Below, piece by piece: positions 49,817-60,534 of a DNA stretch of 64,000 nt. The DNA comes from Photobacterium halotolerans DSM 18316 (GTDB lineage Bacteria; Pseudomonadota; Gammaproteobacteria; Enterobacterales; Vibrionaceae), in contig NZ_KE384321.1 in assembly GCF_000425165.1 (NCBI RefSeq), forward strand, positions 254,235-318,234. Reading direction: 5' to 3'. Each line of letters opens with the position of its first letter. Position 1 is the first letter of the stretch. The notes beneath the pieces were generated by a model that searched no databases, had not been told where the DNA came from, and was given only the letters and a program-made list of their open reading frames with translations. Position numbers and translations under genes: made by a program.

Positions 49817-50350
49817 TCAGTAAACCAGAACCGAACGACGGTTCTTAGCGTAATCGGCGTCAGTGTGGCCCAGTACCAGCGGCTTCTCTTCACCGTAGCT
49901 TACGATAGAGATCTGGCTTGAAGACACACCCAGTGCCTGCAGGTATTTAGCAACAGCATTGGCACGACGCTCGCCCAGTGCAATGTTGTACTCTGGCGTA
50001 CCGCGCTCATCAGCGTGGCCTTCGACAACAATTTTCACATCACTGTTGTTACGCAGGTATTCAGCATGTGCTTCAAGCATCGCCTGGTAGCTGGCCTGAA
50101 TTTCAGCATTGTCAAACTGGAAGTAAACCGTTTGTTCCTGACGCAGTTGCTGGTTACGGATTTCTTGCTCTGACATCGCCGCTGAACCAGAATCTACAGG
50201 TGTTACAACTGTGGTTTCTGAGCCAGTTGTACCAGCGCCAGTGTTAGTTTGAGCAGCAGAACTGTCTGTGCTGTCGGTAGAACTACAAGCAGCCAGAGTA
50301 AACATTGGCAGCGCAATTGCCAAACCCTTTAAAACTTTATTCAGTTGCAT
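49817..50350 (-). CDS. pal: Peptidoglycan-associated lipoprotein Pal
   Basis: Outer-membrane lipoprotein that grips the cell wall. 177 residues; the lipobox is LAACSS. An Ser/Thr-rich linker precedes the OmpA-like domain, whose peptidoglycan-binding motif [20 protein letters not shown] is intact. It belongs to the tol-pal operon. Confidence 0.97.
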   Translation of the reverse strand: MQLNKVLKGLAIALPMFTLAACSSTDSTDSSAAQTNTGAGTTGSETTVVTPVDSGSAAMSEQEIRNQQLRQEQTVYFQFDNAEIQASYQAMLEAHAEYLRNNSDVKIVVEGHADERGTPEYNIALGERRANAVAKYLQALGVSSSQISIVSYGEEKPLVLGHTDADYAKNRRSVLVY

Positions 50351-50386
50351 TTTTTTTCCTTATTTATCGCTATATTGCAGTGAACC

Positions 50387-51733
50387 CTATAAGAACGGTC
50401 CCCAAGATGGCGCTCTTACTCGCCCACTGGTAGCTGGTAAACGAGCCTTAAAACGACCATCGATAGATACCAGAGACAACTCGTTGGATTTGTTATTTAC
50501 CGAGCTGTAGATAACCATGCCACCGTTCGGGGCAATGCTTGGAGATTCATCCAAAAATGTTTTCGTCAAAATCTGTACAGCACCTGTTTTCAAATCCTGT
50601 TTGGCAATGTTGTAACCCGAGTCCGATCGGTTCACCATTACCAAGTAACGGCCATCTGGAGTCAGCTGACCACCGAGATTTTGCGATCCTTGCCATGTCA
50701 GGCGCTCAGTCGAACCGTCAGCTAAATTTACTCGATATATCTGAGGTTTACCACCTCTGTCTGACGTGAAAATCATAGATTGACCGCTTGGATCCCAAAA
50801 CGCTTCAGTGTTGTTTGCACGCCCGTCCGTCACCTGTTTCATTGCTTTGGTCTGTAAATCCATTACGTAGACTTGCAAACTCCCACTTTTCGACAAAACC
50901 ATGGCCAGTTTCTTCCCGTCAGGGGAAAAACGCGGTGAACCATTGTGTCTAGGGAATGAGGCGACCATTTCGCGGGTGCCATTCGTAATGTCCATAATAA
51001 AAATCTGGGACTGCTGGTTTTCAAAGCTGACATAAGCCAGTTTGTTGCCGTCAGGAGACCAGGAGGGTGACATCAGCGGCTGTTTGGATTTCAGCACCAG
51101 TTGCTCGTTATAGCCGTCATAATCCGCAATGCGGAGCTGGTACGGATAATCCGAATTATCGTCGATGACCACATAAGAGATCCGCGTCAGGAATGCCCCT
51201 TTTTCACCGGTCAGCTTTTCATAAACCACATCCGAAATGCGATGGGCATACTGGCGCAGACGGTTGGTTCTGACTGTCGCCCGATTGTTCAGCAAAACGT
51301 GATCACTGGTCTGAACCAGCTTACCGTCTTCCAGACCACGGCTCTCGCCATTGGTGAGCTGACCGCGCACCACGTCAATCAGCTGGTAATTGATGACATA
51401 ATTACCATCAGCATTCTTGCTGACAGTGCCTGTTACCAGCGCATCCACACCCAATGCTGTCCAGGCGGCATAATTAATGTCTGCTTCGCTGGTCGGCGTT
51501 TGCGGCATTGCATTAGGGGCGACAGGGCTAAATTTGCCACTGCGACGTAAATCCGAGGCAATCACCGACGCCATATCAACAGGCGCCGCACCTCCCCCCT
51601 CCCACTGAAAGGGAATAATACCGATTGGGCGTGCCGAATCGACTCCTTCAGTAATGACCAGTTCCAGTTCAGCGTGCGCCAGTTGGCTCATGGTGAGCAG
51701 GGCGGCACACAAGCCCAAAATCCAACGTTTCAT
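50387..51733 (-). CDS. tolB: Tol-Pal system protein TolB
   Basis: Periplasmic protein joining TolA and Pal. 448 residues; a cleaved signal peptide, then an alpha-beta N-terminal domain ([19 protein letters not shown]) and a six-bladed beta-propeller with [16 protein letters not shown] and [16 protein letters not shown] blades. Normal length. Confidence 0.97.
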   Translation of the reverse strand: MKRWILGLCAALLTMSQLAHAELELVITEGVDSARPIGIIPFQWEGGGAAPVDMASVIASDLRRSGKFSPVAPNAMPQTPTSEADINYAAWTALGVDALVTGTVSKNADGNYVINYQLIDVVRGQLTNGESRGLEDGKLVQTSDHVLLNNRATVRTNRLRQYAHRISDVVYEKLTGEKGAFLTRISYVVIDDNSDYPYQLRIADYDGYNEQLVLKSKQPLMSPSWSPDGNKLAYVSFENQQSQIFIMDITNGTREMVASFPRHNGSPRFSPDGKKLAMVLSKSGSLQVYVMDLQTKAMKQVTDGRANNTEAFWDPSGQSMIFTSDRGGKPQIYRVNLADGSTERLTWQGSQNLGGQLTPDGRYLVMVNRSDSGYNIAKQDLKTGAVQILTKTFLDESPSIAPNGGMVIYSSVNNKSNELSLVSIDGRFKARLPATSGRVRAPSWGPFL

Positions 51734-51746
51734 TTAGCTTTCCCTC

Positions 51747-52793
51747 TTAACTTACTGGCTTCACGGTTAAGCGAATTGAACGCAGTTTTTCCACCACTGC
51801 CGGATCGTCTGGCATGGGAAACTGGCTGACTTTTACAACGGCCGCTTTTGCCGCACGGCACAAACTTGTATCGCCCCCCACATCCGACACATCCAGCAGC
51901 AGGCCGCTCACTGACAGTCGCATCTGCAGGTTGCATTCTTTACCCGAGAAATTTTGATCAAACAGCAAATTTTGCTGGATCATCTGCTTATAAATTTCGC
52001 CATAACGGGCAGTTTCATCCGCGATGAACTGCCCTTTCGCACTACCACGTTGCTCAGTTTCCGCTTCCAGGCCGGCAAACATATCATTCAGGGCCGCTTC
52101 CTGCTGCCGCTGCAGTGCTTTTGCTTCTTCCGCTTTACGTTCGGCTTCTTTACGGGCGGCTTCGGCTTTACGTGCTTCTTCTTCCGCTTTCTTCTTCGCC
52201 GCTACCTTAGCTTTACGATCCGCTTCTGCCTGGCGAGCCGCTTCTTCCGCACGCTTTTGCTCTTCAATTTTCTGCTGACGCGCAATTTCAGCTTTACGCG
52301 TTGCTTCTTCAGCTTCCTGCTTGGCTTTTAACTTAGCCTGGCGATCCGCTTCGGCTTTCTTGGCTTCTTCGCGAGCCAGCTTCGCACGTTCGTCCGCCTG
52401 ACGTTTTTCTTCGGCTGCTTTTTCTTTTTCCCGGGAAATCCGAGCCCTTTCCGCATCCGCTTCGCGCGCCGCTTTCTCAGCCTGAAGCTTGTCCGCTCTC
52501 AGCTTACGAATGCGCTCCTCTTCAGCCTGACGCTGCTGTTCCAGTGCCACCGCCTGACGTTCAAGACGCTCAAGGCGTTCTTGCTCGGCTTTTTTCGCCG
52601 CATTTCGCTGCTCACGAATTTGCCGCGCCTGCTGATTGACCAAAGCGGGATCGACAACAACAGCCTGGATGGTCGACCCCTGTGGCTTGGGCTTCGACAT
52701 GGTAAAATCCGTTCCCCAAATCAGAGCAGCAAACAGTACAGCATGGAAAAATAACGAAATGATGATGGCAACTGTATAGTTGTTGTTTTTCAT
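51747..52793 (-). CDS. tolA: Tol-Pal system protein TolA
   Basis: Inner-membrane bridge of the Tol system. 348 residues: one N-terminal membrane helix (VAIIISLFFHAVLFAALIWG), a long Ala/Lys/Glu coiled coil (about residues 55-235), and the C-terminal domain III (from about residue 250) with SGKECNLQMRLSVSGLLLDV and a conserved Cys pair. The coiled coil is shorter than in E. coli (421 residues). Confidence 0.95.
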   Translation of the reverse strand: MKNNNYTVAIIISLFFHAVLFAALIWGTDFTMSKPKPQGSTIQAVVVDPALVNQQARQIREQRNAAKKAEQERLERLERQAVALEQQRQAEEERIRKLRADKLQAEKAAREADAERARISREKEKAAEEKRQADERAKLAREEAKKAEADRQAKLKAKQEAEEATRKAEIARQQKIEEQKRAEEAARQAEADRKAKVAAKKKAEEEARKAEAARKEAERKAEEAKALQRQQEAALNDMFAGLEAETEQRGSAKGQFIADETARYGEIYKQMIQQNLLFDQNFSGKECNLQMRLSVSGLLLDVSDVGGDTSLCRAAKAAVVKVSQFPMPDDPAVVEKLRSIRLTVKPVS

Positions 52794-52801
52794 TTACTTC
52801 C

Positions 52802-53251
52802 CTACTGCTCCAGCGGTTCAGTCATCAGACCCACAGAGCCGACACCTGCCTGATTCAAGGCATCCAGCGTTTCGATAATTGCTGAATAAGGGACTCTGGC
52901 GTCTCCGCCCACCATAACGGGCGTTTTCGGATTAAGCTGTAATTCGGCTTTAACGCGCGTCAGCAACTCAGTCATTTGCAGGCCACGTATCATGTCATCG
53001 TTATTGACGCTCAGACCCAGCTGGCCATCTTTGTCCACCTCGACAATGATAGGCGCCCCGCTATCGTTTTCGCCGGCCAGCTCTGCTGCCGTTTTTGCCG
53101 TATGCGTTGCCGGTAACTCGACATCCACGCCCTGAGTGACAAAGGGCGCGGTCACCATAAAGATAATCAGAAGCACCAGCATCACATCAATGTACGGAAC
53201 CACATTGATTTCCGCCGTCATCTTGCGCTTTTTCGGTTGATAAACCGCCAT
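52802..53251 (-). CDS. tolR: Tol-Pal system protein TolR
   Basis: Inner-membrane partner of TolQ in the proton-driven motor; ExbD-like. 149 residues with one N-terminal helix carrying the proton-pathway Asp in PYIDVMLVLLIIFMV. The ATG at 53251 follows CAGGAG just after the tolQ stop; the frame to 53344 overlaps tolQ and is not the start. Confidence 0.96.
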   Translation of the reverse strand: MAVYQPKKRKMTAEINVVPYIDVMLVLLIIFMVTAPFVTQGVDVELPATHTAKTAAELAGENDSGAPIIVEVDKDGQLGLSVNNDDMIRGLQMTELLTRVKAELQLNPKTPVMVGGDARVPYSAIIETLDALNQAGVGSVGLMTEPLEQ

Positions 53252-53255
53252 GATG

Positions 53256-53942
53256 TTACTCCTGGTTAGCAGCAAACGCCTGACGGTGCAGGATGCTGGA
53301 GAACTCTTCCATAAAGGTGGCGTAGTTATGCTCCAGTTTGGCAACCTTGTTGGTCAGGCGGTTATAAAACATCACGGCCGGGATTGCAGCAAACAGGCCC
53401 ATCGCCGTGGCAACCAATGCTTCGGCAATACCCGGAGCGACCATCGCCAGCGTGGCCTGCTTCACAGCGCCCAGCGCAATAAAGGCATGCATAATGCCCC
53501 ATACTGTACCGAACAGGCCGATGTAAGGACTGATTGAACCCACAGTGGCCAGAAACGGCAGATTGGTTTCCATTTCTTCCACTTCCCGTGACAGCGATAC
53601 ACGCATCGCACGGCCAGCCCCTTCCATGACAGATTCAGGTGCTTTGCCATTATTACGGTGCAAACGGGCAAACTCTTTGAAGCCCGCATAGAAAATCTGT
53701 TCCGTTCCGCTCAGATCGTCTTTGCGGCTCTGCACTTCCTGAAACAAATGAGATAAATCAATGCCAGACCAGAAACGGTCTTCAAAACGCTCGGCTTTTG
53801 AGGCTGCCTGAGACAATATCTGTGAACGTTTCACAATCATCGCCCAGGAGATGACCGACATTCCCAGCAGGATCAGCATGACAATTTTGACCAGCAGGCT
53901 CGCCTGCAAAAACAAATCCAGAATAGAAAGTTCAGCACTCAC
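53256..53942 (-). CDS. tolQ: Tol-Pal system protein TolQ
   Basis: MotA/ExbB-like inner-membrane motor subunit. 228 residues with three membrane helices; the second/third helix region has [20 protein letters not shown]. It starts with GTG immediately after the ybgC TAA (TAAGTG), so translation is coupled. Confidence 0.96.
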   Translation of the reverse strand: MSAELSILDLFLQASLLVKIVMLILLGMSVISWAMIVKRSQILSQAASKAERFEDRFWSGIDLSHLFQEVQSRKDDLSGTEQIFYAGFKEFARLHRNNGKAPESVMEGAGRAMRVSLSREVEEMETNLPFLATVGSISPYIGLFGTVWGIMHAFIALGAVKQATLAMVAPGIAEALVATAMGLFAAIPAVMFYNRLTNKVAKLEHNYATFMEEFSSILHRQAFAANQE

Positions 53943-54347
53943 TTAGGCTATCTCCGACAATATATGTTCTGGTATCACAATGGGTTTCATTGAATGAGGG
54001 TCGACACAGGCTACCTGAACAGTAGCTTTACACAAGCATTGCCCCTCATTGTTTACTAAAATCTGACAAAATGCGATGGAGGCTTTACGCACCTTTAACG
54101 GCCAGGTACGAACTTTGAGCTGATCGTCTAATCGGGCACCTTTCAGGTAATCAATTTCAAGATGACGCACTACGAAACTGAAGCCTTGCTCTAACATGTC
54201 CTGTAAGCTGACTCCAAAGCTCCTGAATAGTTCCGTTCTGCCACGCTCAAAAAACTTGAGATAATTGGCATGATAAACAATGCCGCCAGTGTCTGTGTCT
54301 TCAATATAAATAGTGATTGGCCATTCAAAGGCGTTTTCTTCCGTCAT
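53943..54347 (-). CDS. ybgC: Acyl-CoA thioesterase YbgC
   Basis: Hotdog-fold (4HBT) thioesterase that associates with the Tol-Pal system. 134 residues with the catalytic Asp in YIEDTDTGGIVYHANYLKF. First gene of the ybgC-tolQRAB-pal-cpoB string; it directly abuts tolQ. Confidence 0.95.
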   Translation of the reverse strand: MTEENAFEWPITIYIEDTDTGGIVYHANYLKFFERGRTELFRSFGVSLQDMLEQGFSFVVRHLEIDYLKGARLDDQLKVRTWPLKVRKASIAFCQILVNNEGQCLCKATVQVACVDPHSMKPIVIPEHILSEIA

Positions 54348-54517
54348 CCCAATACCACTAATGATGATGCATAACCAACGTCAAAAAAATGACATCAGAA
54401 GGTAATCCAGCAATAACTATACCGGAGTTAATTTAGAGAATGAAACCCCTGACTTTCAGCATGTATTATTTCCTTTCAATTTTTGACCTTGTCGGTATTT
54501 CCGGGAAAGACTGCCAC

Positions 54518-54553
54518 ATAAAACACAGCCCGCTGAGAATAGCGGGCTGTGTC
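54518..54553 (-). terminator. Terminator of the cydABX-ybgE operon
   Basis: On the minus strand ACACAGCCCGCT, six-base loop, AGCGGGCTGTGT followed by TTTAT. It lies 17 bases after ybgE and upstream of ybgC. Confidence 0.82.
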
Positions 54554-54568
54554 GTAATATGCATACTG

Positions 54569-54895
54569 TCAGCTCAGACGGAGCCACAAAATACCCGCCA
54601 ATATGGGTAAGGCGACAAAAGGCGTGAAAAACAGCTGCCAGTACCACCGCCGAGGCACGAAACCGACCCCGAAGATAATCGCGGTACAGCAAGACCAGAT
54701 AAGTGCCGGAGACACAACAGGTCCAAAGCCTCCTATCTCCTCGGCGAACAAGACTGGATCCCAGATCACCAGAGCGCCGGTTGCCAGTCCCATAATCAGG
54801 GCCAGCACACGTAACACACTGTGCGCCAGCCAGGCATGGCTTGTTCTGACCCAGAGATCGATGCGATTACTCACTGTCTGATTGACTGCTGTCAT
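54569..54895 (-). CDS. ybgE: Cyd operon protein YbgE
   Basis: Small inner-membrane protein of unknown role, 108 residues with three hydrophobic helices. It is a standard last gene of the cydABX-ybgE operon. Its ATG lies within the cydX frame (overlap of 29 bases), so it is translationally coupled. Confidence 0.9.
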   Translation of the reverse strand: MTAVNQTVSNRIDLWVRTSHAWLAHSVLRVLALIMGLATGALVIWDPVLFAEEIGGFGPVVSPALIWSCCTAIIFGVGFVPRRWYWQLFFTPFVALPILAGILWLRLS

Positions 54896-54986
54896 CCATA
54901 TCCTCTGTTGTTTCTAACCACAGTGCGTTAATGATACCGAAAGAGCAGGCTAACAGGACCCCCAGAATCCAGGCGAAATACCACAT
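54867..54986 (-). CDS. cydX: Cytochrome bd oxidase small subunit CydX
   Basis: 39-residue single-helix subunit required for stable cytochrome bd. It reads MWYFAWILGVLLACSFGIIN and so on, then an acidic Asp/Ser tail, matching the conserved CydX N-terminus. It lies 11 bases after cydB and overlaps ybgE. Its small size makes it easy to miss. Confidence 0.92.
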   Translation of the reverse strand: MWYFAWILGVLLACSFGIINALWLETTEDMDDSSQSDSE

Positions 54987-54997
54987 AGTCAGTCTCC

Positions 54998-56134
54998 TTA
55001 GTACAGTGAATTTTTATTGTCTTCGATATATTGCTTATCGAGACGACCAAACATTTTGTAATAACACCAGCAGGTGTAAGCCAGGATGATGGGCACCATA
55101 ACAAAAGCAACCACTGTCATAATGTTCAACGTCAGCTCACTGGACGTTGCATCCCAGAGTGTCAGGCTGTGGTTCGGAATCTCGCTGGACGGCATGATGA
55201 ACGGGAACATTGCAAAGCCGAAAGTAAGAATAATGCCCGCCATGGCCAGACTGGAGAACAGAAAAGCAAACCCGGCCCGTTCAATGCGGCATGCCAGAAT
55301 CGTCAGCAGCGGCATCACAATGCCCAGTGCCGGAGCAATCCACAGCAGCGGCTGAGCATTGAAATTGATCATCAGCGCGCCAGTCTGGCGGATCACTTCT
55401 TTATTGAGCGGGTTTGACGCCGCATCTTTTGCAAGCTCTGACGCGATCACATACCCTTCCAGGTTTTTCGCCCAGAATCCGGCCAGCACAAAAGCGACCA
55501 GGGTAATTAACGCTGTGATCGGCGCAATGTTGCGTGCGCGTTCATGCAGCTCGTCGGTGGTTTTCATCTGCAGGTATACCGCCCCCTGTGTCACTATCAT
55601 CGCCAGGCTGACAACGCCACAGAGCAATGCAAAGGGATTCAGCAGACCAAAAAACGAGCCCTTGTAAGTCGGAATCAGCAGCTCACTCAGGACAAAAGGC
55701 ACGCCTTGCAGCAGGTTACCGAAAGCCACACCAAAGATCACAGGCGGAACGAAGCTGCCAATGAAAATCGCACGGTCCCACAGGTTACGCCATTTTGGAT
55801 CTTCAATTTTCGAGCGGTAATCAAAGCCCAGAGGGCGGAGCCAGAGGGCCGCTACTGTCAGCACCATGGCCAGATAAAATCCGGAAAACGCCGTCGCATA
55901 AACCAGCGGCCAGGCCGCAAATAAGGCGCCACCGGCTGTGATCAACCAAACCTGGTTACCGTCCCAGTGCGGTGCGATAGCGTTAATCATGATGCGGCGT
56001 TCGGTGTCTGTTTTACCAATAATGTTGGTGAGCACACCGACACCCATATCGAATCCATCTGTCACTGCAAAACCGATGCACAAGACACCAATCAGCAGCC
56101 ACCAGATAAGACGTAACACTTCGTAATCAAACAT
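54998..56134 (-). CDS. cydB: Cytochrome bd ubiquinol oxidase subunit II
   Basis: 378 residues (E. coli 379) with nine helices. MFDYEVLRLIWWLLIGVLCI and the conserved DGFDMGVGVLTN, plus WDGNQVWLITAGGALFAAWP, are diagnostic. Partner of CydA in a high-affinity terminal oxidase of the inner membrane. It follows cydA after 25 bases. Confidence 0.97.
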   Translation of the reverse strand: MFDYEVLRLIWWLLIGVLCIGFAVTDGFDMGVGVLTNIIGKTDTERRIMINAIAPHWDGNQVWLITAGGALFAAWPLVYATAFSGFYLAMVLTVAALWLRPLGFDYRSKIEDPKWRNLWDRAIFIGSFVPPVIFGVAFGNLLQGVPFVLSELLIPTYKGSFFGLLNPFALLCGVVSLAMIVTQGAVYLQMKTTDELHERARNIAPITALITLVAFVLAGFWAKNLEGYVIASELAKDAASNPLNKEVIRQTGALMINFNAQPLLWIAPALGIVMPLLTILACRIERAGFAFLFSSLAMAGIILTFGFAMFPFIMPSSEIPNHSLTLWDATSSELTLNIMTVVAFVMVPIILAYTCWCYYKMFGRLDKQYIEDNKNSLY

Positions 56135-56159
56135 TTTTAATTCTCCTGTCCGTCTCGGA

Positions 56160-57743
56160 TCACTTCATGACCGGGTTGTCAGTTAAGTCATGCGGTGCCA
56201 CATTCTGTTCGAAATGATAGCGCCCGGTTTTCAGACTGCTTGGACCCAGACGCGCAAACTTCAGCATCAGGTAAACTTCCGCAATCAGGAAACAGGTATA
56301 CAGAGCAATAATGACCGCCATCGACGTCAGCACATCCGACACGGCCACATTGGACGCCGCCATCGCTGTAGGCAAAATCTCACCCACCGCCCAGGGCTGA
56401 CGACCGTACTCAGCGACAAACCAGCCGGCTTCAATGGCGATCCAAGGTAGCGGGATAGCGTACAGCGCCGCGCGGAGCACCCATTTCTTCTCAGTGATTT
56501 TATGACGACAGGTTTGGATAAATGCCGCAGCAAACACGCCCAGCATGATAAATCCGCAGCCCACCATGATGCGGAAGGCCCAGAATAATGGCCAGACAGT
56601 AGGCAATGAATCGGCCGCCGCTTGTGCGATATCCTCTTCGGTGGCATCCACAACCCTGTCAGTATAAGGCTTCAGCAACAGACCATAACCCAGGTCATTT
56701 TTCACGGCATCGAACGCGGCGATATTGTCAGGCGTTTTATCACCTGCACGCAGTTTCTCAAGCAAGCCGTAGGCTTCCATACCGTTACGGATACGCACTT
56801 CGTGCTCATCTTTAAGATCACGTAATCCTTTGACTTCAGTATCAAATGAGCGCGTAGCTATAATACCCATCACATAGGGGATCTTAATGGCGTAATCGGT
56901 GTGCATGGTTTCCTGGTTCGGAATGCCGAATAAGGTGAAAGCCGCCGGGGCTTCTTCAGTGTGCCACTCGGCTTCAATCGCCGCCAGTTTTGCTTTTTGG
57001 ACATCACCCAGCTCGTAACCGGATTCATCACCCAGCACGATCACAGACAGGATAGAGGCCATGCCGAAAGAAGCCGCAATGGCGAATGAACGACGGGCAA
57101 ACGGCAGATCACGACCTTTGAGAATGTAGTAAGAACTGACACCCAGGATGAACATAGCGCCTGTCACATAGCCTGATGCCACAGTGTGGACAAATTTCAC
57201 CTGTGCAACCGGATTGAGTATCACTTCAGCAAAGCTCACCATCTCCATGCGCATGGTTTCGAAATTGAACTCAGCACCAACCGGATTTTGCATCCAGGCA
57301 TTGGCAATCAGAATCCATAATGCAGAAAAGTTTGAGCCCAGAGCCACCAGCCAGGTCACCGTTAAGTGCTGACGCTTACTGAGTCGATCCCAACCAAAAA
57401 AGAATAAGCCAACAAAAGTGGATTCAAGGAAAAAGGCTATCAGCGCTTCAATGGCGAGCGGGGCGCCAAAGATGTCGCCGACGTAGTGGGAATAGTAAGC
57501 CCAGTTCGTGCCGAACTGGAATTCCATGGTCAGTCCAGTGGCAACACCCAGTGCAAAGTTAATGGCGAAAAGCTTACCCCAGAACTTGGTCATGTCCTTG
57601 TAGATTTGCTTTCCGGTCATCACATACACAGACTCCATGATGGCGAGCAGAAACGCCATGCCCAAAGTCAGCGGGACGAACAAAAAGTGGTACATCGCAG
57701 TCATAGCGAACTGTAACCGCGATAGTTCGACGATATCAAACAT
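56160..57743 (-). CDS. cydA: Cytochrome bd ubiquinol oxidase subunit I
   Basis: Haem-bearing subunit that oxidises quinol and reduces oxygen. 527 residues with the ATG at 57743 (AAAGGAG upstream); the longer frame to 57785 is not supported. His19 (haem b595 ligand in E. coli numbering) is in [13 protein letters not shown], and [19 protein letters not shown] and [13 protein letters not shown] are present. The quinol loop has the long (E. coli-like) form. It is preceded by about 1 kb of non-coding DNA, consistent with complex oxygen-linked control. Confidence 0.97.
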   Translation of the reverse strand: MFDIVELSRLQFAMTAMYHFLFVPLTLGMAFLLAIMESVYVMTGKQIYKDMTKFWGKLFAINFALGVATGLTMEFQFGTNWAYYSHYVGDIFGAPLAIEALIAFFLESTFVGLFFFGWDRLSKRQHLTVTWLVALGSNFSALWILIANAWMQNPVGAEFNFETMRMEMVSFAEVILNPVAQVKFVHTVASGYVTGAMFILGVSSYYILKGRDLPFARRSFAIAASFGMASILSVIVLGDESGYELGDVQKAKLAAIEAEWHTEEAPAAFTLFGIPNQETMHTDYAIKIPYVMGIIATRSFDTEVKGLRDLKDEHEVRIRNGMEAYGLLEKLRAGDKTPDNIAAFDAVKNDLGYGLLLKPYTDRVVDATEEDIAQAAADSLPTVWPLFWAFRIMVGCGFIMLGVFAAAFIQTCRHKITEKKWVLRAALYAIPLPWIAIEAGWFVAEYGRQPWAVGEILPTAMAASNVAVSDVLTSMAVIIALYTCFLIAEVYLMLKFARLGPSSLKTGRYHFEQNVAPHDLTDNPVMK

Positions 57744-58740
57744 GATAACTCCTTTAGTTGCCAGTCTCCCGGCAACGTACGACATAGTTGATCGAGCACG
57801 CCCAGCAAGTATTTTTCAAGACTACCGCTAATCGGTTAAATTTTCAGCAATCATTGATTGATAACCCTACAACGCGTTATTCATCGTTAGGCTACGCAAA
57901 ACGTCAGCGAACACGCCTGTCGGTTTTACAACATCGATTTCCTGGCCGGCGATTTACCCGTCAACCAGGATGTTGCAGACTTGTTTCGAATTATAGATTT
58001 TAATGTAAAACCACAACCGGTTAAGCTGAAACTAATACTACTGACTTCGCCACACAGGTTCAAAGGTATTTATAAAAAAACGCGCTGACTCACTAAGCAG
58101 ATTGCGATTTAAATCGTATAGATAAGTTATTTCCATGCGCGAGATCAAACTTCTCTTAATTGCATAGTTTTGTAGCTAACACTTTAAATAAATGTGATTT
58201 TTCACTTATAAAGTTACGAAAAATGCAAATTTAATCACGTTGAAAAACGATAAATCCACAACAAAAAACGGGTAAATTTTCTCAGTAAAGCTGCGGGGTA
58301 AAAATGGATTGAACACAGCAGGCAACACCAATAAACCAGCGTAAAAACAGTGCAATTAAAATAAAACCTATCAGACATTTGGATTACTTATTCTAACCCA
58401 AAAGACAAAAAGGACGACGACTTCACAATGCAGGTATCACCACACAGGCAGACACAACAACTGTGACGCTTAAGCGAAGAGGAAGATATTCCTATTAACA
58501 TTTCCCGGTGTGGTTGCTGAATCAATGTCCAAGTTTTAAACAATCGCTTCCCAGCCCAGGCCTGAGAGAAAAATCCGCCACGTCTGACCAGCTTCAATTA
58601 TTTCGGCTTTTTGCCAGCATTCAGGCTTTGACGTCGTTGGGATTTAACCCGTATGGCCCACAAACTCAGCAGGGAAATGTTAAGGATATTAGAATACTCA
58701 GCCGGGTTTAGCCGAAATCACCATGCGTAAAAAACAAACA
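57744..58740. other. Long intergenic stretch upstream of cydA
   Basis: About 1 kb with no supported gene. The left part (to about 58300) is AT-rich and should carry the cyd promoter; I found no clear FNR dyad. The right part (58380-58720) is more GC-rich, with only a 69-residue minus-strand frame (58388-58597) of unknown kind. Confidence 0.4.
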
Positions 58741-58766
58741 AAAACGGAGCCTTGGGCTCCGTTTTT
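58741..58766 (-). terminator. ruvB terminator
   Basis: AAAACGGAGCC TTG GGCTCCGTTTTT reads as a terminator on both strands; it is placed 22 bases after the ruvB stop. Confidence 0.88.
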
Positions 58767-58787
58767 AACATTTGGTTATCTGTCATC

Positions 58788-59801
58788 TCAGCTGTTCGGG
58801 ATATCCAAACCAAAGTGCAGATAGGCGCGATGCGTCGCGATCCGCCCTCTGGGTGTGCGCTGCAAAAAGCCCTGTTGGATCAAATAGGGTTCAAGCACAT
58901 CCTCTATCGTATCCTTTTCTTCTCCGATAGCGGCCGCCAGATTGTCCAGTCCGACCGGACCACCCATGAATTTATCAATAATCGCCATCAGCAGTTTTCG
59001 ATCCATATAATCAAAGCCACTGCTGTCCACATCCAGCATATCCAGCGCCTGACTCGCCACTTCTTCACTGATGTGGCCATCACTTTTCACTTCCGCAAAA
59101 TCCCGTACGCGCCGTAACAGCCGGTTCGCAATACGCGGCGTGCCACGGGCACGGCGTGCAATCTCCAGCGCCCCTTCCGGCACCATAGACAGCCCGAGGC
59201 ACCGGGCGCTGCGCTGAACAATATCCTGCAGATCAGCAACTTTGTAATATTCGAGCCGCTGGGTAATCCCGAAACGGTCACGCAGCGGTGAAGTCAGCGA
59301 GCCGGCACGCGTTGTCGCACCCACCAGAGTAAAAGGGGGCAGATCTATCTTGATAGACCGTGCCGCCGGCCCTTCACCAATCATGATATCGAGCTGATAA
59401 TCTTCCATCGCCGGATAGAGCACCTCTTCCACCTGAGGGCTGAGACGATGGATCTCATCGATAAAGAGCACGTCATTTTCTTCAAGGTTGGTCAATAATG
59501 CCGCCAGATCACCGGCCTTTTCCAGCACTGGGCCTGACGTGGTACGGATACTGACGCCCATTTCGTTTGCCACAATGTTAGCCAGTGTCGTTTTACCCAA
59601 TCCGGGCGGGCCAAAAATCAGCAGATGATCGAGCGCTTCAGCACGCAGTTTCGCGGCCTGAATAAAAATTTCCATCTGGCCCCGGACATGGTCCTGGCCC
59701 TGATAATCCTGCAGTAATTTCGGGCGGATGGCACGGTCAATGACCTCTTCTTCGCGGTTAACCGGATAACTTCCCGACACCAGGCGATCAGCTTCTATCA
59801 T
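58788..59801 (-). CDS. ruvB: Holliday junction branch-migration ATPase RuvB
   Basis: Hexameric AAA+ motor of branch migration. 337 residues (E. coli 336). Walker A GPPGLGKT (about residue 65), Walker B DEIHRLS, the sensor-1 region [20 protein letters not shown] and a C-terminal winged helix. It starts ten bases after ruvA. Confidence 0.97.
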   Translation of the reverse strand: MIEADRLVSGSYPVNREEEVIDRAIRPKLLQDYQGQDHVRGQMEIFIQAAKLRAEALDHLLIFGPPGLGKTTLANIVANEMGVSIRTTSGPVLEKAGDLAALLTNLEENDVLFIDEIHRLSPQVEEVLYPAMEDYQLDIMIGEGPAARSIKIDLPPFTLVGATTRAGSLTSPLRDRFGITQRLEYYKVADLQDIVQRSARCLGLSMVPEGALEIARRARGTPRIANRLLRRVRDFAEVKSDGHISEEVASQALDMLDVDSSGFDYMDRKLLMAIIDKFMGGPVGLDNLAAAIGEEKDTIEDVLEPYLIQQGFLQRTPRGRIATHRAYLHFGLDIPNS

Positions 59802-59811
59802 ACAATCTCAC

Positions 59812-60432
59812 TTACACCATGGAGCGCAGGGCTTCACGGATAATGGCTTCACTTGGCATACCATCCTGAGCAACCTGAGCCACCACTTTAGAAGCCTGCT
59901 GAGGTTTATAGCCCAGCGCTATCAGGGCGCTCACCGCTTCATCTTCCGCCCGGTTCTTATCGGAAGCGGCAGACTGTGCCTGGCTGGCTGCGGTATCCAG
60001 TGCAGGTGTAAAGAGATCGCCCTCGCCCCAGCCTTTCAGGCGGTCTTTCATTTCAACCAGCAGGCGTTCTGCCGTTTTCTTACCTACGCCGGGGATCTTC
60101 ACTAAGGTAGAAATATCTTCATTTTCCACACAAAGCACAAACTGGCTGGCCGTCAACGCAGACAGGATAGCCAAACCCAGTTTAGGCCCGACACCGTTGG
60201 CTTTGATGACTTCGCGAAACAAATCCCGCTCACTTTTCTTATTGAAACCATACAGCAGCTGGGCGTCTTCTCTCACCACAAAATGGGTGGCTATGGTGAC
60301 TTCCTGCCCCGTTTGCGGCAATTCGTAAAAACAGCTCATCGGCATCTGAACTTCATATCCGATTCCGGCGGCTTCAATTACCACTTCCGGTGGCTGTTTT
60401 TCTACTATGATTCCTCGTAATCGGCCAATCAC
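59812..60432 (-). CDS. ruvA: Holliday junction DNA helicase subunit RuvA
   Basis: Tetrameric junction-binding protein. 206 residues (E. coli 203) from a GTG start at 60432, which gives the family MIGRLRG N-terminus and has GAGG upstream; the frame to 60453 is longer by seven unlikely residues. Domain I OB fold, helix-hairpin-helix pairs ([13 protein letters not shown] and [13 protein letters not shown]) and a C-terminal RuvB-binding domain are visible. Confidence 0.96.
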   Translation of the reverse strand: MIGRLRGIIVEKQPPEVVIEAAGIGYEVQMPMSCFYELPQTGQEVTIATHFVVREDAQLLYGFNKKSERDLFREVIKANGVGPKLGLAILSALTASQFVLCVENEDISTLVKIPGVGKKTAERLLVEMKDRLKGWGEGDLFTPALDTAASQAQSAASDKNRAEDEAVSALIALGYKPQQASKVVAQVAQDGMPSEAIIREALRSMV

Positions 60433-60474
60433 TGCCTTGCCTCTATCTCGCAAATTAAATTGGCTCTAGCATAA

Positions 60475-60504
60475 TAAAGCGCTGGATGGATATCCAGCGC
60501 TTTA
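60475..60504 (-). terminator. Terminator between the chemoreceptor gene and ruvA
   Basis: TAAAGCGCTGGAT pairs with ATCCAGCGCTTTA over 13 bp around a four-base loop. The minus-strand tail is only TTTATTAT, so termination may be partial. It implies that ruvAB has its own promoter. Confidence 0.6.
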
Positions 60505-60534
60505 TCAGGATGTCACAACAAATGACAGACAAGA

